Assembly: GCA_033807775.1 (NCBI GenBank)
Contig: CM066318.1
Location: 88,554,879 to 88,618,878, forward strand
Direction of reading: 5' to 3'
From: Saussurea involucrata
Lineage: Eukaryota > Streptophyta > Magnoliopsida > Asterales > Asteraceae
DNA: 64,000 nt
Shown: positions 11,052-23,668 of the stretch, piece by piece
How positions within the stretch are numbered: the stretch's first letter is position 1
How the letters are laid out: the number at the start of each line of letters is the position of its first letter
The notes under the pieces: model-generated
The model's input: the letters and a program-made list of their open reading frames with translations, nothing else
The model's database searches: none
Told to the model about the DNA's origin: nothing
Program-made: the position numbers and the translations under genes

Positions 11052-11879
11052 TAGCAATCCATTCTGATTCAGATTAGTTTTTCATGATTTTTGAGCCTTT
11101 TTTAGTATATCGATATTTCCACCATTTTTGATTGATTTTGGTCATTTGAGTTCTTCAAATGGATCAGAATTGATTTAAGATTGATCAGTAACTGTTATTG
11201 AGTGAATTTATTCCGCAGATTCACATTACATCGATCTAGATTTCGTTGAATTAGAATTTTCGTCAAAAAGAGCATATACACTATTTTAGGATCGTATTTC
11301 ATACTTCTGTTGTTTTTTTGACAAAACTTCAATTAGTAAAGTTGTTCAGAACCTCCTCGCGTACTACCCTGCAAAGTTTCAGATTTTTTGGACTTATTTT
11401 GAGGATATCACTTGAGTTTTGGTATGATATTCATCTTTATCGCACTGGTGTTAGTTCATCATTATCGCACGAGGACTTGATCTTAGTTATCGCAAAAATT
11501 TTTATTGCATCCTTGGTGTGCGATTAAATCTTCAAGAGATTTTTTATCGCGCCTGTTACGAACGATAAAGCAGAGTGAACAGTGTTTATCGCGTCAGTTG
11601 CGTGCGATAACACTCGGTGAACAGTAGTTATCACATATATCTAGTGCGATTACCTTGAGAGATCTTTTTATCGTGTGAAAGGTGTATGCGGCAATTGTTT
11701 ATCACGAGGAACTTTGTACAAGAACTTTTCATCGCAAGGGTGTCATACGAGTTTTCTGAGATAAATTTCATCGTGGGTTTAGTGTACGACATTCAGTGGT
11801 GTGCGACAAAACAGTATATGGGCTAAAATTGTTTTCTGATCAGAGGGTTGCTTAACGATCATCAACGAGTATTCTCACA
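11052..11879 (+). repeat. C leader copy 1 with ATCGCAC hairpin repeats
   Basis: Untranslated leader of about 830 bp between PBS and gag. Its 3' half (about 11435-11810) is packed with TTATCGCAC-like words and their complements, many pairing as short hairpins; an example is TTATCGC (11586-11592) with GCGATAA (11604-11610). The same word family fills the pol-ORF2 spacer at 55150-56040, tying the two regions to one element. The short frames in it look like chance ORFs. Confidence 0.8.
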
Positions 11880-13080
11880 ATGACAACTAGGGATATGATA
11901 GTCATAGGGTCTAAGGATAAACCACCAGTCCTGTTTCCCAAAGATTTTAAGATATGGAAGGACCGATTCATGGACTTACGTCGAGAGACAAGATAATGGA
12001 TTTTACATATTGATATCCATAAGGGATGGTCCTATAGGTGTTGTAACAGCACCAGGTCCAGTTGGTGATGATGGAAGGGAAGGACCAGCTGTTGAAGTTC
12101 CACCTAATGCTTATGATGTAGAGCAAACAAAGAAATACAATGGAGATAAAACAGCTAGATCTTTGGTTATGCAAGCATTAACTAATGACATATATCATAA
12201 GGGTTGACAGTAAGAATAAGTCCAGAAAGGATATGCTTGACAAGTTAATTAAACTATATCAAGGATCTGTTGTTGAAAACCAAATGAGGGTATCTAATGC
12301 TATCAATAAGTATGAGAATTTCAAACAAAAGGAAGCCGAGACACTTGATCACACATATGACAGATTCACTACTATACTGAATGAGCTGAACAAATACAGT
12401 ATTGATAAGAAAATAATAGAGAATAATGTGAAGTTTCTAAGTGTCCTCCAACCATAATGGAAGAAATATGCACATCGGATGAAACAACATTCTAAGTTGG
12501 ATGTGTTGCCCTTACAATAGATGTTTAAGATGCGCAAACAAGATGAGGATGATACAGATGAGAAGAGAGAAGAAGAAGAAGAAGAAAGATAAGGAAGAAA
12601 AGAAAGAAGAAGAGGAATAGATTGATCCAATAGCTTTGATATCTAGCAGGTCTAGCAAGCATTCTTCAAAGAAAGAAAGAATGGATTCTAATGAAGAGAA
12701 TGATGGATTTGAAAGTGGTGGTTTAGAAGAAGCTGAGAGTCTAAAACAGGCTAAGATCCTCTTGACAAAAGCTTTTCAGAAGTAGTTTGTTATGAAGACA
12801 GGCTCCAACAATCAGAGGTGTTCATCGGGCTCCAACAACTTTGAGCATAAGGACCGCATAGAGTCAAAGAGAAGATTTGATGAGAGAAAGGATGAGGGTA
12901 AGAAGGATGAGAAGAATTTTGAGGAAAAAGGGTGTTTGAGAAACGGGCAGAAGAGCCAAAGTGCTATAACTGCGGGAAAACTGGTCACTTCGCCAAAGAA
13001 TGCTGGAAGCCAAAGGTCGGAGACTCAGATTATTACAAGAACAAAATGTTTCTTGCTAAACAGAAAGATTATGACAAAGC
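11880..13080 (+). pseudogene. C gag, copy 1 (SIRE-like Copia), broken
   Basis: Start MTTRDMIVIGSK at 11880, then the Copia gag block 'KDFKIWKDRF', later 'LIKLYQGSVVENQMRVSNAINKYENFKQKE', a Lys/Glu-rich charged stretch (12540-12620) and a CCHC zinc knuckle CYNCGKTGHFAKEC (near 12960-13000). Gag would coat and package element RNA. Breaks: an extra T in copy 1 at about 11977 shifts frame. A shift after 'ALTNDIY' (about 12195), a stop after 'VLQP' (12455-12457) and one after 'AFQK' (near 12785) recur in other copies, so they predate the duplications. Confidence 0.82.
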
Positions 13081-15409
13081 TTTAATGGTTGAAGAGGAGT
13101 ACTGGTTGGATGAAACTAATGATGATGAGGAAGAAGAAACAGCTGCTCTTGCAAAGTTGGGCTTCATGAGCAGGGAAACCGAGGAAGCTGAGCCAGAATA
13201 CAGACCAGAGACAAATGAGGTACCTTCTTACACTCTTGCTAACTTTCTTCAAATTCAAAGTATTCAGAAAAATAAGTTAGATGAAGATCAAGAGTATTTA
13301 ACTAAGAAACTGAAAAGATCAAGAGAATCAATAACTTTTCAAAGTGATAAACTGAAAGAACAATTGACTTTAATTGAAACTTTGAAAAGGAAAAATGCTG
13401 AATTTGATGGACACCAAGTGTATTTTAGGAAGAGGATGACTGAACTGTCAGAGAAATTAGAAAGTTCTGCAGCTAAGAAGGTAGAGTTTAAAAACTTTTT
13501 TACATGCTTATAAAGATAGGAATTCAGAACTTGTTGAAAAAGTTAAAGGTTTGGAAGAGAAGCTTTACAAACTTGGTCAAACAGAACAGACTATTCACAT
13601 GAACAACCCAACGAATATAGATATTTCAACTCAAAGTGGGGCTTGGGTTATGACAACCCTCATTATTTGAGGAATGCCTTAATAATGCTCCAACCCTGAA
13701 TAAATTTGAATGGCTTAGATGGATGGTGAAGACTATGAGGCAGATGAAGAAATTAGAAGAAAAACAACTGTTAAGATGCAACTTCCTTTTAGCTACGGTT
13801 TAGAATATAGGAAGGCATTGGAAAATAAGAAGCCTTTGCCTAATGATTATTTTCGAAGCTATGTTGTTGAACCACCAAAGGATAAGGAAAATATTCAAAA
13901 AGAAACTGAAGTTAAGCCTGTTTTTGAAGGAAAAACATATTTTCCATCTTTGGTTCTTGAACAAAAGCTTGTCGATCTGGAAAGTAAGACTGAGAGCATG
14001 ATTGAAGACGTCAGAAATGACGACAAAATTGCTTTTGAGATCGAGAAGGAAGTTATGTTTACAATTTTTTCAAGCGGTTTAAATAAAATGAAAACAAAAC
14101 ATGAGAATATCTGAAGATAATATTTCAAAAGAAAAACTGTCTTTAGATTCAGATGTTTCCTCGTGTAATGATTTTATGGGGAATACTATATTCAGAAGCA
14201 TGACGATTGATGACCAAGAAGATTCTGAATATTGGGATTTGGAAAACCAGTCGTTTAATGCTCATCCTGAAAAGTATTTTCCTATAGAAGAAGATAAAGC
14301 TGCTCGTCAAGAACAAAACGACTTTTTGTATCCTAAATCTTATGGTATTTTTCACACATCATGGGATAGCCGTTCTGATCTTGATGGTGAGAATTTATGT
14401 GAAGATAAAGGTAAAGGTGTAAATGAAGCGCCTGTTCAATTTGATTTCAATACAAAACTTTCAAATCATTCTGATTTCAAAATCAAAGAAGATGAACCTA
14501 AGAAGAATTTCTTCAAAGGTGAGTCTTCAAAGTCTGTTGAGAAAACTTCTACTAACGATTATTATTCAAAATCCAAAAACAAAAGATCGTTACAGAAAAA
14601 GAAAAGAAAGAATCAAAGATCTAAATCCTTCCAAGCTCGAAATTCTAAAGCTTATAACTCTTATCTTTCTGGCATATCAGATCGTTATTTGAGAAACAAT
14701 ACGAGACTTGAGTGGAGAATAAAGGAGTCCACACGGGATGTGGCCCAGACAAAATCATCCAACGTTGCTTTTAATTCAATGATTTTTTTTTATTCTGTTG
14801 TAATAAATCAAGCTGTTTGCACTAAACAAAAACTTGTTATTCCATACGAGATTTATTCAATGCAACAATTGATCAATTTAGCACATGGCCAAATTTGTTG
14901 TTCATTCTGTGGTGTGGATGATTTTATCTGTAAAAGTGATTTTTTTGATTGGTTTGGTTATTATATTCATGGTCCAAAAAGATTTTATTCAAATGGATAT
15001 CATAAAAGTGGTTTTAGAAACAATGGTACAAAATCCAAACGTATACCATCTCCTAATCCAAAAGGACCCATTTACAAATAGGTACCTAAAACCACTTGAT
15101 TTGATTTTTGCAGACCAGTCATATGTGGTACTTAGATTCGGGCTGCTCAAAACACATGACTGGAAGAAAAGAGCTGCTCACAAACTATGTCGAGAAAAAC
15201 GGTGGTAGAGTCAAGTTCGGTAATGATCAATATTCACCAATTCTGGGTTACGGATATATTGTGAAAGACAACGTTAGGATAACTAAAGTTATTTATGTTG
15301 AGGGTTTGGGGCACAATCTATTTAGTATGGGTCAATTATGTGACAAAAACCTAGAAGTTAACTTCAAGAAGACACGATGTTCGGTTCGAACTGAAGGAGG
15401 AGATGAACT
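13081..15409 (+). pseudogene. C gag-pol linker and protease start, copy 1, cut at duplication junction
   Basis: Coiled-coil-rich linker (EEYWLDETNDDEEEE; LTKKLKRSRESITFQSDKLKEQ), a second charged ORF (MDGEDYEADEE..., from 13719), a Lys/Ser-rich block (SKSKNKRSLQKKKRKNQRSKS), a Cys-rich 'CSFCGVDDFI' segment and the Copia aspartic protease motif YLDSGCSKHMTG near 15130. The sequence stops at 'EGGDEL' (15409) and jumps into P ORF2. Frameshifts near 13495 and 14110 and a poly-T slip near 14785 break it. Copies 2-4 continue past this point. Confidence 0.8.
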
Positions 15410-15631
15410 GATTGCCAGAAGTATGCAACAAGCTCTCTGATAGAGTTCAGAGCCAATCTTATGAAGCATAGAGGAACAGAGTTCATGGATCAAGCACTAG
15501 CCGACAGATTAATAAAGGTCATCGACTCCGTCATCAACTTCAGAAACCTCTGCATCAAATTCTATCATGAACTAAAAAGTGGAGGAATCGACAACTGGAA
15601 ATTCAATGATTTCCTAAATGCCAGAGTCTGA
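15410..15631 (+). pseudogene. P ORF2 C-terminal fragment (73 codons), copy 2
   Basis: Fragment of P ORF2 (DCQKYATSSLIEF to NARV) placed directly behind C protease sequence. It is the start of the second 10.1-kb duplication unit and corresponds to 5265-5486. Unlike copy 1 it is open throughout: the codon that is TAG at 5334 is GAG here, so this copy keeps the older state. It has no start codon or promoter of its own. Confidence 0.85.
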
Positions 15632-15813
15632 TCTCCTCAATTTTCCTCTGCTTACTTTCATATCATGCACTGTAATCGAATGTAAGTGCCTCAGGCATAA
15701 CCTTATATGAAGAGTAAACTTTCAACAGAGGTCAAAAAGCCTCTTGTCGTGTACTTAGCCTAGAAAACCATGCACTTTCCAATTTTTTTATTTTTCAATA
15801 CTTAGGGAGAGAT
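15632..15813 (+). other. P 3' UTR and PPT, copy 2
   Basis: Matches 5487-5668. The polypurine tract reads AGGGAGAGAT, a G-to-A change from copy 1. Confidence 0.8.
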
Positions 15814-16511
15814 TGTTAGCTCCAAATTCTACACTTAAAGAAGTATTGAAAAATAGGCTAAGTATAAAGTCATCGGCAGACGCCTCTGCCAAGACACCGA
15901 AGCGAAGATCCAAGACATTCTCAAAGGACAAGGCCACAGAGCCTCTGTCACACTTGATAGAGCCTCTGTGGTATGAAGACTAAAGACTTAGAAGATTATC
16001 TGAAGATCAAAACAAAGACGATCGTGCTTCTCACGTTCTCTGCTGTACGAAGATCATGAAGATCATTCGTACAAGGTGTGCCCTGCACATTCCACGTGTC
16101 AACCTCTGATGGGTTACAGCCTTTGCAGATTGCGACGCACTACATTAACGTTGTACCTGTAGCAGATCACGATGTTGTCTTTGTACCCTTTGTACTACTT
16201 GTCTCCAAATTGTCCCCTGTAGATCAGTATAAATAGAAGGCTCATGTTGAGCTCTTCTATCAACTTTTGCACGACACACACACCTTTAGAGCATAATTCA
16301 TATTATACCTTCAGTGTTCTTGGTGTTCTTATTTTAATCAACACAAAGTGAATCTTTGAGTTAATCTCGTGTTAATTTGTACTTTGTTTATTTGATGTAG
16401 TGTGTTTTTCTACCTAAGAATATCTCTTTAGTTCGTTAAAACGCTTCTGCACTATTATTTGTTTGAACTAATAGATATTTATATCATTGTTGAGTAATAT
16501 CGGGATCAACA
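15814..16511 (+). repeat. P 3' LTR, copy 2 (698 bp)
   Basis: Same boundaries as copy 1 (TGTTAG...AACA) and the same junction into G. Because it came by segmental duplication, its divergence from 5669-6366 (roughly 15 differences by eye) dates the duplication, not the P insertion. The perfect GGCAGAGGCCTCTGCC palindrome of copy 1 is broken here (GACG for GAGG). TATAAATA is at 16228-16235. Confidence 0.88.
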
Positions 16512-18233
16512 AAGCGGTCAACGGCGTAGCTATACGAGAGAAGTCTTGAATGAACTTCCAGTAGTAGCCCACTAAACCAAGTAAACTCCTTACCTTAGAT
16601 GGTGATCTCGGTGGTTCCCATCCTCTAATGGCCTCTACCTTGACCGGATCCACCTTGATACCCTCTCCCGACACCACGTGTCCCAAAAATTGGACTTCCC
16701 TAAGCCATAACTCACACTTAGAGAATTTTGCAAACAACTTCTCTCATCGCAACAGTTCTAGCACAAAGCGAAGATGTTCTTCGTGCTCATTCCGAGATCG
16801 GGAATAGATGAGTATGTCGTCGATGAGCACGATCACACACTTGTCTAACAGCGCACTGCACACCCGATTCATTAAATCAATGAATACCACCGGAGCATTA
16901 GTCAACCCAAAGGGCATGACTAGAAACTCGTAATACCCGTACCTCGTGCGAAAAGCTGTCTTCGGCACATCTTCTTCCCTTACCTTCAACTGGTGATAAC
17001 CGGACCTCAAATCTATCATCGAGAAGAAGCTCGCCCCTTGCAATTGGTCAAATAGATCGTCGAACCTTGGGAGCGGGTACTTATTCTTGACAGTCTCCTT
17101 GTTAAGCTCGCGATAATCTATGCACATTTGCATAGATCCATCTTTCTTCTTGACAAAAAGTACCGGCGCTCCCCATGGTGATAAGCTAGGGTGAATGAAT
17201 CCCTTGTCCAGCAACTCCTGCAATTGCATCATCATTTCCTTCATCTCCGCCGGTGCCAACCGGTATGGCGCACGCGCTATTGGTGTCGCGCCAGGCATCA
17301 ATTCAACTATAAACTCGACCTGACGATCCGAGGGTAAACCCGTCAGGTCATCGGGAAACACCTCCGGGAACTCACTCACCACAGGAACATCTTCTATTCC
17401 TTTCTTCTCTATCTTAGCGTCAAGCACATACACTAGAAACCCCTGACACCCCTTCTCCAAACAATGCATCGCCTTCATCACCGAGATAAGGCAGGACTTT
17501 CGCTCACGCCTATCCCTATAGATTACTACCTCAGATTTGTCTGGCAACGCGATACGAATCATCTTCTTATTGCACACAATGCTAGCACTATTACTAGCCA
17601 ACCAATCCATCCCCATGACAATGTCAAACTCTCCCATACCCATCGAATATAGACGCAAAGGAAAAGTGTGACCCTCTACTTCGATACTACACCCCTCATA
17701 CACCTCCCCCACCAAGACACGACTATCGTCCTCAATCTCTACATCAAAACCACACTCTAACCGCTTAGGGTTCACATGCAGACAACGAGCAAAGACCGAC
17801 GACACAAACGAACGGTTTGCACCCGAATCAAACAACACTTTAGCAAGTTTTGAATTAACAAGAAAAGTACATGTTACCACGTCAGGCACATCCACCGCCT
17901 CCTCTGCCGACATATGAAAAGCTCTAGCCCTCGCTTGAGCTGGTTCCGCTTTCCTCTCTCCACCCTTTCCTCCTTGGCTTCCACCAAAATAACCGAAGAT
18001 CCCTTTCTCAACTGCGAACAGTCAGGTTTGATATGATCTGGAGATCCACACAAATAACACGCCCTCGGGTTGTGACACTCTCGCACTATGTGCCCCAGTT
18101 TCCCACACTTAAAGCAACCATCAGGTTCAAAGAAACACTCTCCACGATGCACTTTGTTACACTTCCCACATGGTCTATCACCAAACCTCAATCCCACCCG
18201 CAGTTCGGGTTTAGGGGCCTTAGACCTTTTCAC
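16512..18233 (-). pseudogene. G pol (zinc knuckle, protease, RT), copy 2
   Basis: From 18233 downward on the minus strand: two knuckles, CFKCGKLGHIVREC and CYLCGSPDHIKPDC (about 18145-18050); a retropepsin-type protease with 'VLFDSGANRSF' (near 17830); then RT blocks APYRLAPAEM, VKKKDGSM, DYRELNKETVKNKYPLPR, MIDLRSGYHQ, MPFGLTNAPVVF and the catalytic VLIDDILIYS (Asp-Asp at 16821-16816). The connection domain (EVQFLGHVVSGEGIKV) ends near 16512, so RNase H and integrase are missing. Overlapping frames around 17870-17910 and a break at about 16740 show frameshifts. The main open stretch (17913-16744) covers 389 codons. Confidence 0.88.
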
Positions 18234-19372
18234 ATCCCGAACAGGTCCATCCTACTTTCTCTTATCCACACTCCTCTCCGACAACTGTCGATTCTTTTCT
18301 TTTTCAGTTAGCTCTGCTACGTCGACCGCCGCCTGAAAGGTTGCGGGGCCACGATTTTGCACCAGTTCCCTTATACTGCTCTTCAGCCCCTAAACATACA
18401 TTTTGACGCGCCTTTCCTCAGTAGGCACATATATCTCCGCAAATTGCGCCTTCTCGATGAACTTAGAGGTGTATTCCTGCACAGTCATCGACCCTTGCTC
18501 AAGCCCCATAAACTCTTCTTCCGACTTCTTTATTGCCGCCAACGGGCAAAACTGAGCCTTGAACCTTCTAGTGAACGCTTCCCAATATGTCGTCTTCACC
18601 ACCTCCGAGCCCTTACCACCCGTCTCAACATCCCACAAAAAGATTGCATCTGCCTTTAGCATGGACATAGCAAACAGTACCTTCTCCCCCTCCGCACACT
18701 TGCTTGTATCGAAAGCCAGTTCCATCTCACGGACCCACCTCATTGCCAAACTGGTTTGCACTCCTCACTGAAGGATGGGGGTTTGCACGACGCAAAAGTC
18801 TTGAAAGTGCACCCTTTGGTTGCCTTTGACTCATTAGCCACGAAGGGAGTTGACATCGAATAATCTCCTACCACCGTCGGAGGTACACTAGACACTTCAG
18901 TCTTTGTCTCGTTTCCACTCTTTGATCGTCCTCCCGACGTGGTCTTTACCTGGTTCTCCAGTAGTGCTTGCAGATTCTCTTGCAGCTTACCCATCTCAGT
19001 AGTGAACTTTTCCTCGGTCACAAAAGTATGGTTTCGCCTCGGGCTTTTTGACTGACTTCTCCTCACCGAAGCGGTACTCTCGGTTTGGGACGGATCACGC
19101 ACCTCCGGTGCTCCGGCACTCTTAGTCCGACGGGCGGTCGACGCTTTCTTCCCACCTCGTGTCACCACACCAGTTCCTACTGCCTAGGTGGCAGCTCGTC
19201 GGGGTGCCCTTCCTCGACCCCTTCCACAGCCTCCGCCCCTTCCGCAGGTAGCCGTCTGCCTCAGAGGATTCAGTAGTCTGTCCTCTAGAATTACCTCCAT
19301 GCGGATTTCTCCCGCAACCGACATGGTGCCCACAACTGGCACAGATATACTTCTCATACTTCGCTCTGACAT
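18234..19372 (-). pseudogene. G gag, copy 2
   Basis: Starts MSERSMRSISVP at 19372, with a Gly/Arg-rich head, an in-frame TAG at about 19186-19184, a Ser/Lys linker, then the retrotransposon gag core (MRWVREMELAFDTSKCAEGEKVLFA, WEAFTRRFKAQF, EYTSKFIEKAQFAEIYVP) from 18761 to 18390. A frameshift near 18760 separates the halves and a stop lies at about 18390. Gag forms the particle that packages element RNA; this copy cannot. Confidence 0.82.
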
Positions 19373-19655
19373 TCTTGAATACTAAAACATCACACGATAA
19401 CACAACTCAACCTCAATCCCAAAAAAAGAAAGCAAGAATAAGCACCATCATGAACCTGTAAATTCACAATTACACTGCCCAGGTGTAATTCGGAACTTAC
19501 CTTACATGATAGTTCTCACCACCCTATTATTCACGTTTCCCAGTGTGGTCTTCCTAGGCCTTCCTACTTTCTCACTTGTACTCCCTAGTTCCTACAGTTT
19601 AAGTTTAGGCCCATCCGGTCACCTAAATCTCTTAAACCAGGGCTCTGATACCAAC
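19373..19655 (-). other. G leader and PBS, copy 2
   Basis: Contains an intact initiator-Met type PBS, TTGGTATCAGAGCCC on the minus strand at 19654-19640, 1 nt from the LTR end. No coding potential is recognised. Confidence 0.82.
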
Positions 19656-21100
19656 TGTAACAACCCACACCAAACTAGTCAAAACAAGACATCATATTTA
19701 AAATAAAACTGCCAAACATGGCCCACAATTTCACAAAGTCAAAATTCAAAACTTGGGTTTGCAGAACAAACCCTAATTAAAACTGAGAAAAATTAACTAT
19801 TAATTAGAAGAGGAAAGTCTTCTAATTCCACTAAGCATGCCCACATTTCACATCTTCTCATTTCCACAAGCAGAACCCTCCCTAACCTGCTTACCTGAAA
19901 GAGTTTCAGTTTGGAAAATGCGAGGGTTAGACCACAAGGTCTAGTGAGATCCCTTAAACAACATTCACGCCATAAATAATATTTAAAAGAGTTTACGGAA
20001 ATCATTTAAGCATTAACTGATCTTGTAAGTTAACATCAACAAACATATAACTGTTATTCCTCGTCTAGTCACGCTCACACCTTTGACTTGATCTAGGGCA
20101 CACACCCGCCCTGGGGAACAAACTGAATATGTTCAATTATTCCATATGGGACACACTCCCCATATACAAAATAACATCAACTTTATAGCATGCATGATAA
20201 ATCAAATGCAACCACACAGTCCAAGTATAAATGTACAAGTAAACAAACAAGTACCATCAAGCTTTGGTTTAGAAAACTCACCCGAAGTCCACGCTAAGAA
20301 AGCTCACCCACCAACGTTTAACTTCTACCCGCACCTACAATTGTACCCCACACACAGGACTAATTAAGTATTACAGAAAACCCCGGATAAAATTACTCGA
20401 GTTCCGGATCCAAGTCCGGATTCCGACGCACTCCTGGTTCCCACCGGGTTCCAGTGCGCTTCCGGTTCCCTTGGGTTCCGGTTCCTATGGGTTTCGATTC
20501 CTTTGGTTTCGGTTCCATTGGGTTCTGGTTCCTATGGGTTCTGGTTCCTTGGGTTCCGGTTCCATTGGGTTCCGGTTTTTATGGGTTCCGGTTCCTTTGG
20601 TTCCGGTTCCATTGGGTTCCGGTTCCTACGAACGCTGTGAGTTTCGATCGAAACAATCGCTTCGCACCCGAATCCAGCTAGGTGTTAACCATTAACATAG
20701 AGAATATCGATACCGATCATTCTTAGCAGCTAAACCATCCAATTTAACACCACACGAAATAGGAAAAACACACACAGAGTCTCTATTTCCTTTCTTTCTA
20801 ATTGAATAACACAAAACCCAGATTCTATCACTCTAGACCTTAAGATTAGATTGCAAAGGAGAAAGAATTGAGGATTACCTTGCAAGTTGATTCCACACAC
20901 ACAATCTGGAGAATCCCAAATCGTCTTCACTCCTTGATGATTTTGTACCCACTTATCGTACCTCAGCCGCACATTGTGTTATTGAGAAATTTAGGATCCC
21001 TAGGGTTTTACACCTATTTATACACGTCCCAAAGCACACCAAATTTTCCCCCTTTTTCACACTTTACACCCTATAATTAATATTTATTCACAAAAGGACA
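19656..21100 (-). repeat. G 5' LTR, copy 2 (1,445 bp)
   Basis: Minus-strand TGTCC...TTACA with the same boundaries as copy 1. It contains the GGTTCC minisatellite at 20461-20628 and an AT-rich region holding short chance frames only. Confidence 0.82.
20461..20628. repeat. GGTTCC minisatellite, copy 2
   Basis: Same 16-bp unit array as 8674-8841, with point changes such as GATTCC for GGTTCC and GGTTTTTATGG for GGTTCCTATGG. No unit has been gained or lost between the two copies by eye. Confidence 0.9.
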
Positions 21101-22595
21101 TGGTTATTACATGCATCAGGTCTGAATTTACTAATTCCAAACTTAACTCTTATTTTAAAAATAAAGGCATCATCCATCGAATCTCTTGTGTTTATACCCC
21201 ACAAAAAAATGGGGTTGTGGAACGCAAACATCCACACTTACTTAACGTAGCTAGGGCTCTTATGTTTCAGGGGGTGTACCTCTTAACATGTGGGGAGAAT
21301 GTATTCTTACAGCTACATATTTGATAAATAGGACCTCTGCATCTATTTTAAATGGTTAGTGTCCCTATGAACTTGTCCATGGCTTCAAACCTGTCCTTAC
21401 TCATCTTAGGAACTTTGGGTGTTTGTGTTTTGCTGTTATACCTAATTTGACTGATAAATTTTCATCCAGATCTGAAAAGTGTATTCTATTGGGATATGCA
21501 AATTCCCAAAAGGGATATAGACTATATAGTTTGGACTCAAAGAAAATTTTAGTTTCCCGTGACGTCAAATTTTATGAAAACGTTTTTCCATACAAGATGA
21601 GTTTGGACAAGTCTTTTAAGCAAAATAATGGAAACTTAAATACCCTGAATTTCTTTGATTTTTTTATTGAAAGTACTGATGATTGTATTGATTCACCTCC
21701 CAATGATGAAAGTGGGAACCCATTCTTAGATGAAGCTCTTAGTGGCCATAGTCAACTAGGTAGCCCTAGTAAAGCTGACAGTAGGCTGCCTCTAAGAAGG
21801 TCAAATGACTGCATTAGTCAAGGCACATCCATGCCATCTGAGAGTGACCTTGAACAACATATAGGTTGGCAGCCTCTGAGTAGCACCGATTTGGCTGCCA
21901 GTAGGCCATGTGATGATAATATTGAAACTGTTAATGATCAAAATTTGGGTTCCAATTCCGAGGGAAATCTGTCCCAACCTTCCTCTTCTTCTTCTCACTC
22001 TTCTAGAAAATCTGCAAGGGTGTCAAAATTTTCAAGAAAGTTTGATGACTTTGTGGTTGAGGAAAGGTTAAATATGAGATAAAAAGTGTTGTGAATTATT
22101 CCTGTCTTAGCAATGGGAATTTTTGTTTTGTTTCTAGTCTTAATAAATCGGTTGAACACAAAACTTTTTAAAGAGGCTTGTAATCATAATAACTGGATAG
22201 TTGCTATGCATGAGGAAATGGAAGCCCTTCATAGAAATGGAACATGGATAGTTACTGATTTACCTCATAATAAAAAACCTATAGGATGTAAATTGATCTT
22301 TACAATCAAATAAAAGTCTATGGGTGAAATAGAGCAATATCAGGCTAGACTTGTTGCTAAGGGATATAGTCAAAGAGAGGGTATTGACTATGATGAGACC
22401 TTTTCTCCGGTGGTCAAAATGGTAACGGTAAGGTGTATTATTTCTTTAGCTATCCAATTTAAATGGAGTCTGTGTCAATTAGATGTTAATAATGCTTTTT
22501 TGTATAGGGATTTGTCTGAAGAGGTTTACATGACATTACCTAATGGTTATTATAATTCTGCTGATCATAGAGTATGTAAACTTGTTAAATCCCTT
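21101..22595 (+). pseudogene. X element copy 2: Copia integrase-RT fragment
   Basis: Same content and ends as copy 1. The integrase block is better preserved (RISCVYTPQKNGVVERKH open from 21100). The aspartate-containing DNG motif expected before 'SEFTN' is missing in both copies. The RT block 'QLDVNNAFLYRDLSEEVYM' is cleaner than copy 1 (QLDYNNVF). It stops at 'KLVKSL' against the C LTR at 22596. Breaks near 21325, 22080 and 22312 are shared with copy 1. Confidence 0.82.
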
Positions 22596-22824
22596 TGTTA
22601 GTGCCAAATATTTACCTAATTGTATAAAGTTGAGGGTCTAATTCGTAACTTTGTTATTTACCTAGTATAAATAGGATTTATCTTGTATTTTCCTATTATG
22701 TCATTCCATGTACTATTGATTTTCACTCTAGATTCATCATATTGTACTATGAGATTATTGAGCTAATGAGAGGGATGACATCTCCAAGATATTCATTGTG
22801 TTGATTGCTTGTTCTAGGATCACA
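22596..22824 (+). repeat. C element 5' LTR, copy 2 (229 bp)
   Basis: Identical boundaries to 10808-11036, inserted at the same X position, with TATAAATA about 70 bp in. The PBS TTGGTATCATAGCC follows at 22826-22839. Confidence 0.72.
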
Positions 22825-23668
22825 ATTGGTATCATAGCCTAGCAATCCATTCTGATTCAGATTAGTTTTTCATGATTTTTGAGCCTTTTTTAGTATATCG
22901 ATATTTCCACCATTTTTGATTGATTTTGGTCATTTGAGTTCTTCAAATGGATCAGAATTGATTTAAGATTGATCAGTAACTGTTATTGAGTGAATTGATT
23001 CCGCAAATTCACATTACATCGATCCACATTTCGTTGAATTAGAATTTTCGTCAAAAAAAGCATATACACTATTTTAGGATCGTATTTCATACTTCTGTTG
23101 TTTTTTTGACAAAACTTCAATTAGTAAAGTTGTTCAGAACCTCCTCGCGTACTACACTGCAAAGTTTCAGATTTTTTGGACTTATTTTGAGGAAATCACT
23201 TGAGTTTTGGTCTGATATTCATCTTTATCGCACTGGTGTTAGTTCATCATTATCGCACGAGGACTTGATCTTAGTTATCGCAGAATTTTTTATTGCATCC
23301 TTGGTGTGCGATTAAATCTTCAAGAGATTTTTTATCGCGCCTGTTAAGAACGATAAAGCAGAGTGAACAGTGTTTATCACGTCAGTTGCGTGCGATAACA
23401 CTCGGTGAACAGTAGTTATCACATATATCTAGTGCGATTACCTTGAGAGATCTTTTTATCGCGTGAAAGGTGTATGCGGCAATTGTTTATCACGGGGAAC
23501 TTTGTACAAGAACTTTTCATCGCGAGCGTGTCATACGAGTTTTCTGAGATAAATTTCATCGTGGGTTTAGTGTACGACATTCAGTGGTGTGCGACAAAAC
23601 AGTATATGGGCTAAAAATTGTTTCTTGATCAGAGGGTTGCTTAACGATCATCAACGAGTATTCTCACA
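22825..23668 (+). repeat. C PBS and leader, copy 2
   Basis: Same leader with the ATCGCAC/GTGCGAT hairpin family (about 23225-23600). The point just before TCAGAATTG (22951/22952) is where the 6.0-kb tandem units later begin (41148 and 47162). Confidence 0.8.

Larger units (their letters stand above)
16512..21100 (-). mobile_element. G element copy 2: Ty3-type LTR retrotransposon, 3' part cut off by P
   Basis: More complete copy of G on the minus strand: LTR (21100-19656), PBS, leader, gag with two zinc knuckles, protease and RT, ending at 16512 against the P LTR. The double CCHC, DSGA protease and YxDD-type RT order places it in Ty3, probably a Tekay/chromovirus-like lineage, but the integrase needed to decide this is missing. 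TGGTT (21101-21105) would be its target duplication in X. Confidence 0.85.
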